Assembly: GCA_016342345.1 (NCBI GenBank)
Contig: JAEINO010000001.1
Location: forward strand, 1-64,000
DNA: 64,000 nucleotides
Origin: Pseudodesulfovibrio sp.
GTDB lineage: Bacteria; Desulfobacterota; Desulfovibrionia; Desulfovibrionales; Desulfovibrionaceae
Direction: 5' to 3'
Made by a program: the position numbers and the translations under genes. Within the stretch, counting starts at the first letter, position 1. Each line of letters starts with the position of its first letter. Below, piece after piece: positions 18,744 to 28,539 of the stretch. The notes under the pieces are model-generated. The model worked only from the letters and a program-made list of their open reading frames with translations, made no database searches and was not told the origin of the DNA.

Positions 18744-20042
18744 TTAGAGGATTCTGAATTTTACGCAAGGCTCGACCGAGAAGTCCATGGCATCCATTTC
18801 TTCGCTCATGGCATAAACATTCTCGGCTGAGGTCTCATGGGTTATGATGACCAGAGGGACTCCTTCTGCGCCTGCTTCGCCCTTTTGAACCGCTTGGGCA
18901 ATGGAAACCCCATGGTTGGCCATGGAATTGGTGATCGCTGCCATGACGCCGGTGCGGTCGGCAACAGTGAAACGGAAATAGTATTTGGATTCGGATTGTT
19001 CAGGTGGCAGTATGTCGGCTAACATGATGGGCTGGTTGCAAAAGCCGGTATTGTCGGGATGTGTGCAGCCATCATTTATTTTGCGTATCAGGTTCATGAT
19101 GTCGGCAAGCACGGCACTGCCCGTAGGCATGTCGCCAGCACCCTGACCATGGAGCATGATCGGACCGACTGCATTTCCTTCAAGGCGCACGGCGTTATAG
19201 TTCCCGCCGACTCGTGCAATCAGATAGGTGTATGGTACCAGTGCCGGATGCACACCTGCTTCAAGTTTGTCGCCTATCTTCATGACATGGGCGAGTAGTT
19301 TAATGCGGTAACCGAATTCACGGGCGAATTCTATGTCCATCGGGGTTACACTGCTGATCCCCTGAATGGGAATCTCACTGAGCGGGTAATCCACTCCATA
19401 GGCCATCCGAATCAGTACACACAGTTTGTGTGCTGTATCGAATCCCTCAATGTCGAATGTCGGGTCGGCTTCGGCGTACCCAAGGTCCTGTGCATCTGCA
19501 AGGGCGGTCTGAAAATCCATGCCCTTGGTGGTCATTTCGGAAAGTATGTAGTTGGCTGTGCCATTCATGATTCCGAACATCTTGATTATTTCGTCGCCTG
19601 CCAGGCTCTCTTTGAGAGTCTGGACAATGGGAATGCCGCCAGCACAGCTTGATTCGAACATCAGTCCGACCGAGTGTGTTTTTGCTGCTTCAAACAATTC
19701 CAGGCCATGTTCGGCCAGCAGGTGCTTGTTGGCGGTGACAACATGTTTGCCTGCGGCGAAAGCGTTGAGAATCAGGTCTTTTGCTGTATCCAGACCGCCC
19801 ATGAGTTCGACTACTATGTCAATTTCCGGGTCGGTCACAAGAACGGCCGGGTCGTCGGTGAAAGTCACGTCTGGGCCAAGGTCAAAAGCGCGTTTTTTGT
19901 TCAGATCACGAACAAGAACCGACTTGATCTCAATGCGCTTGCCAAGTCTCTTGGCGATGCGCTCGGAGTTCATGTCGAGAATCCTGGCCAAACCGGAACC
20001 GACAGTGCCAAAGCCTCCAAGGCCGAGTTTGATTACATCCAT
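18744..20042 (-). CDS. hom: Homoserine dehydrogenase with C-terminal ACT domain
   Basis: LGLGGFGTVGSGLARIL; VVTANKHLLAEHG; SSCAGGIPIVQTLKESLAGD; LGYAEADPTFDIEGFDTAHKL; ACT-like DRTGVMAAITNSMANHGVSI. Confidence 0.94.
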   Translation of the reverse strand: MDVIKLGLGGFGTVGSGLARILDMNSERIAKRLGKRIEIKSVLVRDLNKKRAFDLGPDVTFTDDPAVLVTDPEIDIVVELMGGLDTAKDLILNAFAAGKHVVTANKHLLAEHGLELFEAAKTHSVGLMFESSCAGGIPIVQTLKESLAGDEIIKMFGIMNGTANYILSEMTTKGMDFQTALADAQDLGYAEADPTFDIEGFDTAHKLCVLIRMAYGVDYPLSEIPIQGISSVTPMDIEFAREFGYRIKLLAHVMKIGDKLEAGVHPALVPYTYLIARVGGNYNAVRLEGNAVGPIMLHGQGAGDMPTGSAVLADIMNLIRKINDGCTHPDNTGFCNQPIMLADILPPEQSESKYYFRFTVADRTGVMAAITNSMANHGVSIAQAVQKGEAGAEGVPLVIITHETSAENVYAMSEEMDAMDFSVEPCVKFRIL

Positions 20043-20044
20043 CG

Positions 20045-21256
20045 TTACCCCTTTGAGAAGAATTTTCTCAAGTTGCGGACAGCCTGATTGGTGCGGTGGC
20101 GGTTTTCCACGAAGCTGAAACGAACATGGTCGTCGCCATATTGACCGAAGCCAAGGCCAGGTGAAACCGCTACTTCAGCTTCCTGCAGGAGCATTTTGGA
20201 GAATTCAACGGAACCCATGTTCTTGAATTCATCCGGGATTGCTGCCCACAGGAACATGGTAGCCTTGGGAGGGGTAACTTCCCAGCCTATTCGGTTCAGT
20301 CCTTCGCATAAGGCATCGCGGCGGTCACCATAGATGGACATGATGTCTTTCACTGCCTGATCCATGTCCTCTGCCGAGAATTTGGGGTCATCGCCCAGAT
20401 CGCCGTTCAGGGCGCAGGCGGCCGCGATCTGGATAGGCTGATAGATTCCATAATCAAGGTAGCTCTTGATGCGGGTCAGAGCGTTGACCATTTCGGGGTT
20501 GCCGACGCAGTAGCCGACACGCATGCCAGCCATGGAATAACTCTTTGTCATGGAAAAGAATTCAACGCCGACATCCTTGGCTCCTTCGGCCTGCATGAAG
20601 CTCGGAGCCTGATAGCCGTCGAAAACGAAATCTGCATAGGCAAGATCATGAATGACAAACAGGTCGTGTTCCTTGGCAAAGTCTACTATGCGTTGGAAAA
20701 AACTCAATTCAACACATTGAGTGGTCGGGTTGTGCGGGAAATTGATGATCAGCAGTTTCGGTTTGGGCCAAGTGTGCCTGACAGCGGTTTCCAGGTTTTC
20801 GAAAAAATCCTGGCCCGGGCCGATGGGCACACGGCGAACATCCGCACCTGCAATGATGGAAGCATAAGGGTGGATGGGGTAGGCCGGATCAGGAGCCAGA
20901 ACGACATCGCCCGGGCTGAGCATGGCGAGAGCAAGATGTGCCAGGCCTTCCTTGGCACCCATTGTGACGCAGACTTCCTGATCGCAATCGAGAGATACAT
21001 CGTAACGACGGTAGTACCAGTCCCGGACGGCTTTTCTCAGGCCCTTGATCCCCTTGGATGCCGAATATTTAGAGTTGCCGGGCTTGTACGCCGCTTCAGT
21101 GATTTTGTCCAAAATGTGTTTGGGTGTCGCAACGTCGGGGTTGCCCATTCCCAGATCGATGATATCCGCGCCCGCATGGCGCATTTTCATCTTAAGTTCG
21201 TTAACCTGGGCAAACACATACGGAGGCAGTCGATCAACTCTCGCAAACTTGGACAT
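20045..21256 (-). CDS. Class I/II pyridoxal-phosphate aminotransferase (AlaC/LL-DAP aminotransferase-like)
   Basis: [75 protein letters not shown]. Confidence 0.9.
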   Translation of the reverse strand: MSKFARVDRLPPYVFAQVNELKMKMRHAGADIIDLGMGNPDVATPKHILDKITEAAYKPGNSKYSASKGIKGLRKAVRDWYYRRYDVSLDCDQEVCVTMGAKEGLAHLALAMLSPGDVVLAPDPAYPIHPYASIIAGADVRRVPIGPGQDFFENLETAVRHTWPKPKLLIINFPHNPTTQCVELSFFQRIVDFAKEHDLFVIHDLAYADFVFDGYQAPSFMQAEGAKDVGVEFFSMTKSYSMAGMRVGYCVGNPEMVNALTRIKSYLDYGIYQPIQIAAACALNGDLGDDPKFSAEDMDQAVKDIMSIYGDRRDALCEGLNRIGWEVTPPKATMFLWAAIPDEFKNMGSVEFSKMLLQEAEVAVSPGLGFGQYGDDHVRFSFVENRHRTNQAVRNLRKFFSKG

Positions 21257-21296
21257 GGCAGGAAACTCCTAAAAATAGTATTAGTACAAGCAAAAA

Positions 21297-21325
21297 TTCA
21301 TACTCTCGACGGGGTTCGCTGTCAA
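21297..21325 (-). promoter_or_regulatory. Predicted sigma-70 promoter for the aminotransferase-hom-apgM operon
   Basis: Minus strand reads TTGACA-(17 nt)-TATGAA about 40 nt upstream of the aminotransferase start. Confidence 0.6.
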
Positions 21326-21354
21326 AATGAAAATGGGTATCTTGTCGTAGTGTC

Positions 21355-21383
21355 TTGACCTTGTGAGTGCTTTTTCTTAGTTT
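21355..21383 (+). promoter_or_regulatory. Weak candidate promoter for ilvE
   Basis: TTGACC-(17 nt)-TAGTTT upstream of ilvE; -10 match is poor. Confidence 0.3.
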
Positions 21384-21441
21384 GCTTTTCTATTTATGCC
21401 ATATGAGCGCAATGTATCATTAATATTAAGGAGTGACATTC

Positions 21442-22365
21442 ATGGTCCAGAAATCCGAAACCATCTGGTTTGACGGCAAGCAGGTTCCCTGGGACGAGGC
21501 AAATGTTCACGTCCTGACTCATACCCTGCACTATGGTGCTGGTGTTTTCGAGGGAATTCGGGCGTATGAATGTGCTGATGGTTCCAGCGAGGTTTTTCGT
21601 CTGGAAGAGCACATGGTTCGTCTTGTCAATTCTGCCAAAATTCTTGGCATCAAGGTGCCGTATTCCGCGCAGGAATTGACCGAAGCCGCAGTTGAGACTC
21701 TGAAGCTGAACAAATTGGCCGGAGCCTATGTCCGTCCTTTGGTCTTTATCGGTGACGGCGTCATGGGTGTCCATCCCGGTGATAATCCGATTCGGACGAT
21801 TATTGCCACATGGCCCTGGGGTGCATACTTGGGTGAAGAGGCTCTTGAAAAAGGCATTGCCGTCAAGACCAGTTCCTTCAGTCGTCATCATGTCAACGTC
21901 ATGATGACCAAATCCAAGGCTTGCGGAAATTATGTCAACTCGGTGCTGGCCAAGACCGAAGCGGTCGCAGATGGATACGACGAGGCCATCATGCTTGATA
22001 CCACTGGTCATGTTTCCGAAGGGACAGGCGAGAATATTTTCATGGTTGTTGATGATGTTATCCATACTCCGAATGTTGACGGTGTGCTGGGTGGTCTTAC
22101 CCGGAATTCCATCATTACTTTGGCAAATGATATGGGCTATGAAGTCCGCGAAATTCCGATCACTCGTGATATGCTCTACATTGCTGACGAGGTGTTCTTC
22201 ACTGGAACAGCAGCGGAACTGACACCCATCAGTTCTGTTGATCGACGTGAGATAGGCAATGGCAAGATTGGTCCTGTGGCCAAATTGCTCCAGACCGAGT
22301 ATTTCAAGATCGTCAAGGGTGAGAATCCTGACTATGAGCATTGGTTGCATCGTTATTCAATTTAA
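21442..22365 (+). CDS. ilvE: Branched-chain amino acid aminotransferase
   Basis: VHVLTHTLHYGAGVFEGIRAYE; YVRPLVFIGDGVMGVHP; YDEAIMLDTTGHVSEGTGENIFMV; VLGGLTRNSIITLANDMGYEV. Confidence 0.94.
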   Translation: MVQKSETIWFDGKQVPWDEANVHVLTHTLHYGAGVFEGIRAYECADGSSEVFRLEEHMVRLVNSAKILGIKVPYSAQELTEAAVETLKLNKLAGAYVRPLVFIGDGVMGVHPGDNPIRTIIATWPWGAYLGEEALEKGIAVKTSSFSRHHVNVMMTKSKACGNYVNSVLAKTEAVADGYDEAIMLDTTGHVSEGTGENIFMVVDDVIHTPNVDGVLGGLTRNSIITLANDMGYEVREIPITRDMLYIADEVFFTGTAAELTPISSVDRREIGNGKIGPVAKLLQTEYFKIVKGENPDYEHWLHRYSI

Positions 22366-22480
22366 AAAATCTGGAAGTTAAAAGATTTGTTGATTTTGAC
22401 GCCTTCACGTTTTTTGAAAACTTTGAAGGGCCATTTGGGAAAGCCTTTTGTGGCATATTGAATCATCATCTGGTAAGTAT

Positions 22481-22520
22481 GGGGAAATTCGGCGCGGAAT
22501 GTCGGGTTTCCCCAATTTTA
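22481..22520 (+). terminator. Possible weak terminator between ilvE and dnaX
   Basis: GGGGAAA-(19 nt)-TTTCCCC followed by AATTTTA. Confidence 0.35.
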
Positions 22521-22572
22521 TTGAGTATTTTCAGCGGGGTTCCGTTACCGCGCACAAGCCCCAGGCATATCA

Positions 22573-24432
22573 ATGAGTACATCGAATCTTACAGCAAAGT
22601 ATCGTCCGCAAACATTTGCCGATGTGGCCGGACAGAGCGTGGTCAAGGCTATTCTATCCAGAGCCGCAGCTCAGGACAAAATAGCTCCTGCCTATCTTTT
22701 TTCCGGCACTCGCGGGGTGGGCAAGACCACTATTGCCCGCATTTTCGCCAAAGCTCTCAATTGCGTGAATGCTCCTACGGGTGAGCCTTGCAATGAGTGT
22801 TCAAATTGCAAGCAGATCACCGCAGGTGTCGCTGTGGACGTCATTGAAATCGATGGCGCGTCCAACCGCGGCATTGATGACGCGCGGCGTTTGAAAGAGG
22901 ACATTGGATATGCTCCCGTGGAGTGTCGGTACAAGGTCTTCATCATCGATGAGGCACATATGCTCACAAAGGAGGCATTTAACGCGCTCCTCAAGACTCT
23001 GGAAGAGCCGCCGCCTCGTGCCACGTTTGTTTTGGCGACCACCGAGCATCATAAATTCCCGGCCACGATCATCAGCCGGTGTCAGCACTATACATTCAAG
23101 ATGCTTCTTCAGTCCGAGCTCGTGGATCATCTGGAAAAGATCATGAATCTGGAAGAACTCAAGTTCGAGCCGGGCGCATTGCAAATCATTGCCAAGCGTG
23201 GAGCAGGGAGTGTGCGTGATTCAATGTCCCTTCTCGGACAGTCTCTTGCCATGGGCGAGGAAATACTTACCGAGGAAACTGTCCGCAACTTCCTCGGCCT
23301 AGCTGGTCAGGATGTCTTTTTCGGACTGATGGAAGCCATGCATTCCCGTAATCTCGTGTCTGTCGGGGGAGTGCTCAGGCAAGTCCTTGACCAGGGGCTT
23401 GATCTCGGCTTTTTCCTGCGAGAGTTGACAACTTGCTGGCGTAATATGTTTTTGCTCAGACAGGCTGGTGAAGAAGCTTTGCCTTTGTTGGGATTCTCCG
23501 GTGAAGAGGCAAAAAACTGGATGAATTGGGCTGGTCGTTTTGAACCGGCACATATCCATGCCTGTTGGCAGATGACTCTTGATGGTCAGAGAAAAGTCAT
23601 GACCAGCCTGGAACCGGCTCTTGCGCTGGAGTTGCTGCTTCTCAATCTGACCTGCCTGCCCGATCTTATCAGTCTTGAGTCCATGGCCGCACAGGCTCCG
23701 ACCGGAAATACGCCACCTCAGCGGCCTGCTCCGGGTAATTCTGGCGGTGGACAATTCGGTGGTCAGCAGGGTGGTGGGGCTCCTCGCGGTATGTCTGGAC
23801 AAGGTGGCATGCCTTCCGGTGGTCAACGCTTTTCCCCTCCCAATGCTCCGTCTGCCCCACCGCAAGTGGCTGCTCCCAAGCTGCAGTCACCACCAGTGCA
23901 GAATGCAGATTTATCGTCATCTCCACCTTCTCGTGAGCCGGAACCAGTTGTGGCTTCCGAAATCGCTTCATCTGCTCAATCTTTGAATCGACAGCAAGAG
24001 GTTTCCACGCCTTCGAAAAATTCAATAGAGGAAAAGGTTGTCCTGAATCCCTTGGACCCGTCTCCATCGTCTGGTCCTCGTGATTGGAACGGTTTTCTGC
24101 GCTTTGTCGAAGAAAGGAACGGACAATCAGGTGTCAAGGTGGGGATGTTGCATCTGACTGAAGGAAAACAACAGGGCAACGAGCTTGTCGTGACGTGTAA
24201 ATCCAAGATGTTGTGTGCGCAACTGACTGAAAAACAGACTCTTTCCGCCTTGGATACATTAACAAGAAAATATTTTGGTCCCATGGTTGAAGTTCGTGTG
24301 GAAACAGGCGATATTGCCATCCCGAAGACGGACAAGCAACTGCGTGACGAGGCCGAGAATCATCCTGGTGTCATAAAGATCATGGATTCCTTTAATGCCC
24401 AGATGGTTTCGGTCAGTCCTCGAAAACAGTAA
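22573..24432 (+). CDS. dnaX: DNA polymerase III subunit gamma/tau
   Basis: LTAKYRPQTFADVAGQ; FSGTRGVGKTTIARIFAKALNC; Zn motif C…C..C; IIDEAHMLTKEAFNALLKTLEEPP; Gly/Pro/Gln-rich linker. Confidence 0.96.
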   Translation: MSTSNLTAKYRPQTFADVAGQSVVKAILSRAAAQDKIAPAYLFSGTRGVGKTTIARIFAKALNCVNAPTGEPCNECSNCKQITAGVAVDVIEIDGASNRGIDDARRLKEDIGYAPVECRYKVFIIDEAHMLTKEAFNALLKTLEEPPPRATFVLATTEHHKFPATIISRCQHYTFKMLLQSELVDHLEKIMNLEELKFEPGALQIIAKRGAGSVRDSMSLLGQSLAMGEEILTEETVRNFLGLAGQDVFFGLMEAMHSRNLVSVGGVLRQVLDQGLDLGFFLRELTTCWRNMFLLRQAGEEALPLLGFSGEEAKNWMNWAGRFEPAHIHACWQMTLDGQRKVMTSLEPALALELLLLNLTCLPDLISLESMAAQAPTGNTPPQRPAPGNSGGGQFGGQQGGGAPRGMSGQGGMPSGGQRFSPPNAPSAPPQVAAPKLQSPPVQNADLSSSPPSREPEPVVASEIASSAQSLNRQQEVSTPSKNSIEEKVVLNPLDPSPSSGPRDWNGFLRFVEERNGQSGVKVGMLHLTEGKQQGNELVVTCKSKMLCAQLTEKQTLSALDTLTRKYFGPMVEVRVETGDIAIPKTDKQLRDEAENHPGVIKIMDSFNAQMVSVSPRKQ

Positions 24433-24464
24433 ATCAGAATTAACGACAGAGTAAGGAGAATATA

Positions 24465-24776
24465 ATGAAAGGCATGAATGATATGATTCGCCAAGCCCAG
24501 ATAATGCAACGCAAGATGGGTGAAGCTCAAGAATCTCTCAAGTCCAAGGTTGTTGAGGCATCCAGTGGTGGCGGCATGGTGACCATCAAGGTTACCGGTG
24601 CACAGGAATTTTCCGAAGTCATTATTGAGAAAAGTGTAATGGAGGCCGGTGATGTCGAGATGCTTCAGGATCTTGTTCTGACTGCAGCAAATGAGGCTAT
24701 CAAAAAATCCAAGGATATGATGGAAAATGAGATGAAGGGCATTACCGGCGGTCTTAATATTCCAGGCATGTTCTAG
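24465..24776 (+). CDS. ybaB: YbaB/EbfC nucleoid-associated protein
   Basis: MNDMIRQAQIMQRKMGEAQESL…GMVTIKVTGAQEFSEVII; between dnaX and recR. Confidence 0.93.
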   Translation: MKGMNDMIRQAQIMQRKMGEAQESLKSKVVEASSGGGMVTIKVTGAQEFSEVIIEKSVMEAGDVEMLQDLVLTAANEAIKKSKDMMENEMKGITGGLNIPGMF

Positions 24777-24784
24777 GCGAAGGT

Positions 24785-25390
24785 GTGCAAAACCTCCCTG
24801 CCCCTCTCAAAGAGGTGGTTGAACAGTTTTCCAGTCTTCCAGGAATAGGACCAAAATCAGCTCTGAGGATTGCGCTCACCTTGCTCAAGATGCCCCGGGA
24901 GCGGGCTGGCGGGGTTGGACAGTCCATCCTTGATCTTAGGGATAATTTGTGCATGTGCGATAATTGCGCTTGTTTGGCGGAATCCAGCCCCTGCCCAATC
25001 TGTTCCGATCCGTCTCGGGATGATGACCAACTATGTATTGTGCCTGAATGGGATGCGCTCCTTGCCATGGAAGAGATGGGTGTCTATCGGGGAAAATATC
25101 TTGTCCTTGGCGGGCTCCTGTCGCCTCTGGATGGCATAGGCCCCGGACATCTCGAAATAGATCGTCTTCGTCGTCTTTTGACCAACGGCAATGTCACGGA
25201 GTTGATTTTGGCTCTGGGAGCGACGTTGGATGCCGAAGCCACGACTTCGTATGTCAAGAACCTTGTGGAGGCCAACTTTGCCGAGGTGTCGGTGAGTCGT
25301 CTTGCGCAGGGCATTCCCATGGGGGCGGAAGTCAAGTTCATGGACAAGGAAACGCTGAAACAGTCTCTGGTCCACAGGCAAAAAATATGA
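24785..25390 (+). CDS. recR: Recombination mediator RecR (GTG start)
   Basis: SSLPGIGPKSALRIAL; C4 zinc finger; Toprim YLVLGGLLSPLDGIGPGHL; SRLAQGIPMGAEVKFMD. Confidence 0.94.
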   Translation: MQNLPAPLKEVVEQFSSLPGIGPKSALRIALTLLKMPRERAGGVGQSILDLRDNLCMCDNCACLAESSPCPICSDPSRDDDQLCIVPEWDALLAMEEMGVYRGKYLVLGGLLSPLDGIGPGHLEIDRLRRLLTNGNVTELILALGATLDAEATTSYVKNLVEANFAEVSVSRLAQGIPMGAEVKFMDKETLKQSLVHRQKI

Positions 25391-25406
25391 TTCGGGTTGA
25401 AAATCC

Positions 25407-27617
25407 ATGAAGGACAATCAGCTTTCCACGCTTTCTGATGTGGAAGTCCAGGCCGTTGTCTACCATAACAAGGAAAATGGGTATACCATTGCCCGCGTTC
25501 GAGCCAAGGATGAACCTGGGACGATCTCCATTGTTGGCACCATGGGAGATTTGTCCGCAGGGGCGACACTCGATTTGAATGGGGTTTGGAAGGTTCACCC
25601 GAAGTTTGGGCGACAGTTCGAGGTCAAGACTTTTGAACAGGCTCGGCCAGCCACCGAGAATGGCGTCATCAAGTTTCTTCAGTCTTCCATCAAGGGTGTT
25701 GGCGAAAAGACTGCTACGCGATTAGTGGAAAGTTTCGGCATCGAAGTCCTGGATATTCTGGATGATGATCCTGACAAACTCTTGAAAATAAAGGGTATTT
25801 CAAAGAAGAAGCTGGTTGATATCATTGAGTCCTGGGGGCGTCAGCGGGAAATCAAAAATCTTCTGGTCTTTCTCCAGACGCACAATGTTCCGACAACTTT
25901 TGCCGGGAAGATATTTCATCTCTATGGTGCCCAGGCCGAACGCAAGCTCAGGGATAATCCCTATGATCTTGCTTACGAGATTCGGGGTGTGGGTTTTCGT
26001 ACCGCAGATCAGATGGCCCTGAATCTTGGATTTGCTCCGGATTGCGCACAGCGACTTGAAGCTGCCATTGCCTATACCATGCTCACCACGTGCGAGCGTG
26101 GCGGTCATATGTTTCTGACAAAGGATAAATTGCTGGCTGACGTGTCGCGGATGCTTGATACCAGTGATTTCGACAAGCTGGAACTTGCCCTGTACTCATT
26201 GGAAGAAAAAAAACGTATTCGTATCGAGGATCTGCCGGAACAGGATATTTCCGATGCCGTTTATCTCATGTATTTCTTTCATCATGAAAACGAGATTACC
26301 CAACGCTTGTTTCAGTTGGTGAGCCATCCGATGCCGGTCAGTCGCAAAAAGGTCGAGAAGACTTTGCCGAAGGTCGAGAAGACTCTCGGCTTTACCTTGT
26401 CTGACGAACAGCGTGATGCCGTGTTCGAGGCATGCAGCAATAAGGTGTTTATCATCACGGGCGGTCCTGGAACAGGAAAGACCACCATCACCAAGGCGAT
26501 CATGCTCACGCTCAAGGAACTTGGGCTGAAGATCAAGCAGGCCGCGCCGACAGGTCGGGCAGCCAAACGCATGTCCGAAGCTACCGAATATCCTGCACAT
26601 ACTGTGCATCGTCTGTTGCAGTATCGGCCGGACGGCGGATTCCATTATTGCGAGGATCAGAAGCTGAAGACCGATGTACTGGTTGTGGATGAGGCGAGTA
26701 TGGTGGATGCCCACTTGTTCGTATCCATTCTGCGTTCTCTGCCTCATACGTGTCGTTTGATTCTGGTCGGCGATGTCAATCAGCTTCCCAGCGTTGGCCC
26801 GGGAAATGTCCTTGGCGATCTGATAAATTCACACCGCATCCCTTGTTCTGTGTTGACTCATATCTTCAGACAGGCGCAGGAAAGTTTCATTGTCGTGAAT
26901 GCCCATCGAATCAACAACGGAAAATTTCCACGCCAACATCCGTGTCAGGCCCCCGAGGCGGACTTCTACTGGATTCCTCAGGATGATTCGCTCAAGGTGC
27001 AAAAACTTATTCTCGACAGCGTCTGCGAACGCATTCCCCAGCGGTACGGGCTTGATCCCTTGCGGGATATTCAGGTGCTGACTCCGATGCACAAGGGTGA
27101 TGTTGGAACCCAGGCTCTCAATGTGGCGTTACAACAGCGACTCAATCCGCCCGGTGTGAACGTCAAGGAAGTCAAACGCAAATTTTCCACATTCCGGGTG
27201 GGTGATCGTGTCATTCAGCTCAAGAACAACTATGACAAGGAAGTCTTTAATGGCGATCTTGGCTGGATCGTTGATATCGATACGACAGGCCATGAGTTGT
27301 TTATTGAGTTTGATGGTAATCATGTTCATATGGAATCGAGTGAGCTGGATGAACTTGGTCTTGCCTATGCCGTGAGTGTTCACAAATCGCAGGGAAGTGA
27401 GTATCCGGCTGTTGTTATGCCTATAGTCACCCAGCATTTCATGCTTTTGCAACGGAATCTTCTCTATACCGGTTTGACCCGAGCCCGAGAGCTAGCTGTA
27501 CTCATAGGGAGTGAAAGAGCCTTTCAGATCGGCCTTAACAATGCCACAGCCGAAAAACGGAGTACGCATTTGGCTCATCGGTTGGAAAGAATTTTTGCCG
27601 AGAATCGCCTGCTTTGA
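25407..27617 (+). CDS. recD2: RecD2-type (RecD-like) ATP-dependent DNA helicase
   Basis: VQAVVYHNKENGYTIARV; HhH repeats; ITGGPGTGKTTITKAIM; VVDEASMVDAHLF; YAVSVHKSQGSEYPAVVMP; LYTGLTRARE. Confidence 0.95.
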   Translation: MKDNQLSTLSDVEVQAVVYHNKENGYTIARVRAKDEPGTISIVGTMGDLSAGATLDLNGVWKVHPKFGRQFEVKTFEQARPATENGVIKFLQSSIKGVGEKTATRLVESFGIEVLDILDDDPDKLLKIKGISKKKLVDIIESWGRQREIKNLLVFLQTHNVPTTFAGKIFHLYGAQAERKLRDNPYDLAYEIRGVGFRTADQMALNLGFAPDCAQRLEAAIAYTMLTTCERGGHMFLTKDKLLADVSRMLDTSDFDKLELALYSLEEKKRIRIEDLPEQDISDAVYLMYFFHHENEITQRLFQLVSHPMPVSRKKVEKTLPKVEKTLGFTLSDEQRDAVFEACSNKVFIITGGPGTGKTTITKAIMLTLKELGLKIKQAAPTGRAAKRMSEATEYPAHTVHRLLQYRPDGGFHYCEDQKLKTDVLVVDEASMVDAHLFVSILRSLPHTCRLILVGDVNQLPSVGPGNVLGDLINSHRIPCSVLTHIFRQAQESFIVVNAHRINNGKFPRQHPCQAPEADFYWIPQDDSLKVQKLILDSVCERIPQRYGLDPLRDIQVLTPMHKGDVGTQALNVALQQRLNPPGVNVKEVKRKFSTFRVGDRVIQLKNNYDKEVFNGDLGWIVDIDTTGHELFIEFDGNHVHMESSELDELGLAYAVSVHKSQGSEYPAVVMPIVTQHFMLLQRNLLYTGLTRARELAVLIGSERAFQIGLNNATAEKRSTHLAHRLERIFAENRLL

Positions 27618-27642
27618 GATTGGGTTTGTCAGAATCAGCTTC

Positions 27643-27676
27643 AAACCGTGTTCTTTGCCAAAGAGGGCGGTTTTTT
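27643..27676 (+). terminator. Possible imperfect terminator after recD2
   Basis: AAACCG…CTTTGCCAAAG…CGGTTTTTT imperfect hairpin followed by T-run. Confidence 0.45.
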
Positions 27677-27864
27677 CATGGCAGTGGAGGGTTTGCAAGA
27701 GCCATCATCAGAACATTGCAATCATAACTAAAAATGTTGCATTGATGTCCAGTCAGGCCGTCATGCAATTGATTTCAGGTTATCTCTGCATTGCTGGTTG
27801 CCGGGTGCCAGTTGGTGATTATATTGTACGGACAAACGTAAAATAGTATCAGGAGATTGAAGTC

Positions 27865-28371
27865 ATGCTTAGCGAAAAAATGCAGGATGCGTTGAATGCA
27901 CAAATGAATTGGGAAATTTTCTCGGCTCATATTTATCTTTCCATGTCGTCCCATTTCTCACAGATTGGCCTTCCCGGCATTGCCCAGTGGATGAATGCCC
28001 AGTATCAGGAAGAAATGTTTCATGCCATGAAGTTTTTTGCATATATTAATGAAGCCGGTGGTCATGCCAGGCTTGGTACCATTGACACTCCTCCATATGA
28101 ATGGAAAACGCCGCTGGCAGCTTTTGAAGATGCGTTGGCACATGAGCAGGGTGTTACGGCACGAATCAATGAACTTGCCAATCTGGCAATTGAAGAGAAG
28201 AATCATGCGGTTGGCATTTTCCTGCAATGGTTTATTTCCGAACAGGTTGAGGAAGAGGATACTGTTGGTGGTATTGTCGGCAAGTTGAAACTGGTCGGAG
28301 ATGGCGGTGGACTTTTCATGCTTGACCGAGATCTTGGCACCAGGGTGTTTACCCCTCCGGTCAAGGCTTAA
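27865..28371 (+). CDS. ftnA: Ferritin
   Basis: MNWEIFSAHIYLSMSSHFSQIGLPGIAQWMNAQYQEEMFHAMKFFAYINEAGG ferroxidase motifs. Confidence 0.93.
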   Translation: MLSEKMQDALNAQMNWEIFSAHIYLSMSSHFSQIGLPGIAQWMNAQYQEEMFHAMKFFAYINEAGGHARLGTIDTPPYEWKTPLAAFEDALAHEQGVTARINELANLAIEEKNHAVGIFLQWFISEQVEEEDTVGGIVGKLKLVGDGGGLFMLDRDLGTRVFTPPVKA

Positions 28372-28381
28372 AAAAAAGAGT

Positions 28382-28413
28382 ATGGCCGGACAAATCCTCC
28401 GGCCATTTTTTTT
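28382..28413 (+). terminator. Intrinsic terminator after ferritin gene
   Basis: ATGGCCGG-(9 nt)-CCGGCCAT followed by T-run. Confidence 0.8.
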
Positions 28414-28539
28414 ATAATTCAAAAGAAAAAGAATCTTCGCAAGGGCTGGTACTCTTGATTCGGTTTTTTACCACTTTACAAAGCAACGCATCTTTGCAAA
28501 AGCTTCTGCACATTAAAAAAAGCATTTCACGAGGTGAAA

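Noticed and set aside
21394-22350. 318-aa minus-strand ORF
   Set aside because: Entirely antisense to ilvE, whose protein is a clear family match; no recognisable motif in the antisense product.
22366-22572. Possible SRP (4.5S) RNA upstream of dnaX
   Set aside because: ffs can lie near dnaX, but the conserved GGAAGGAAGCAGCC-type apical motif is not present.
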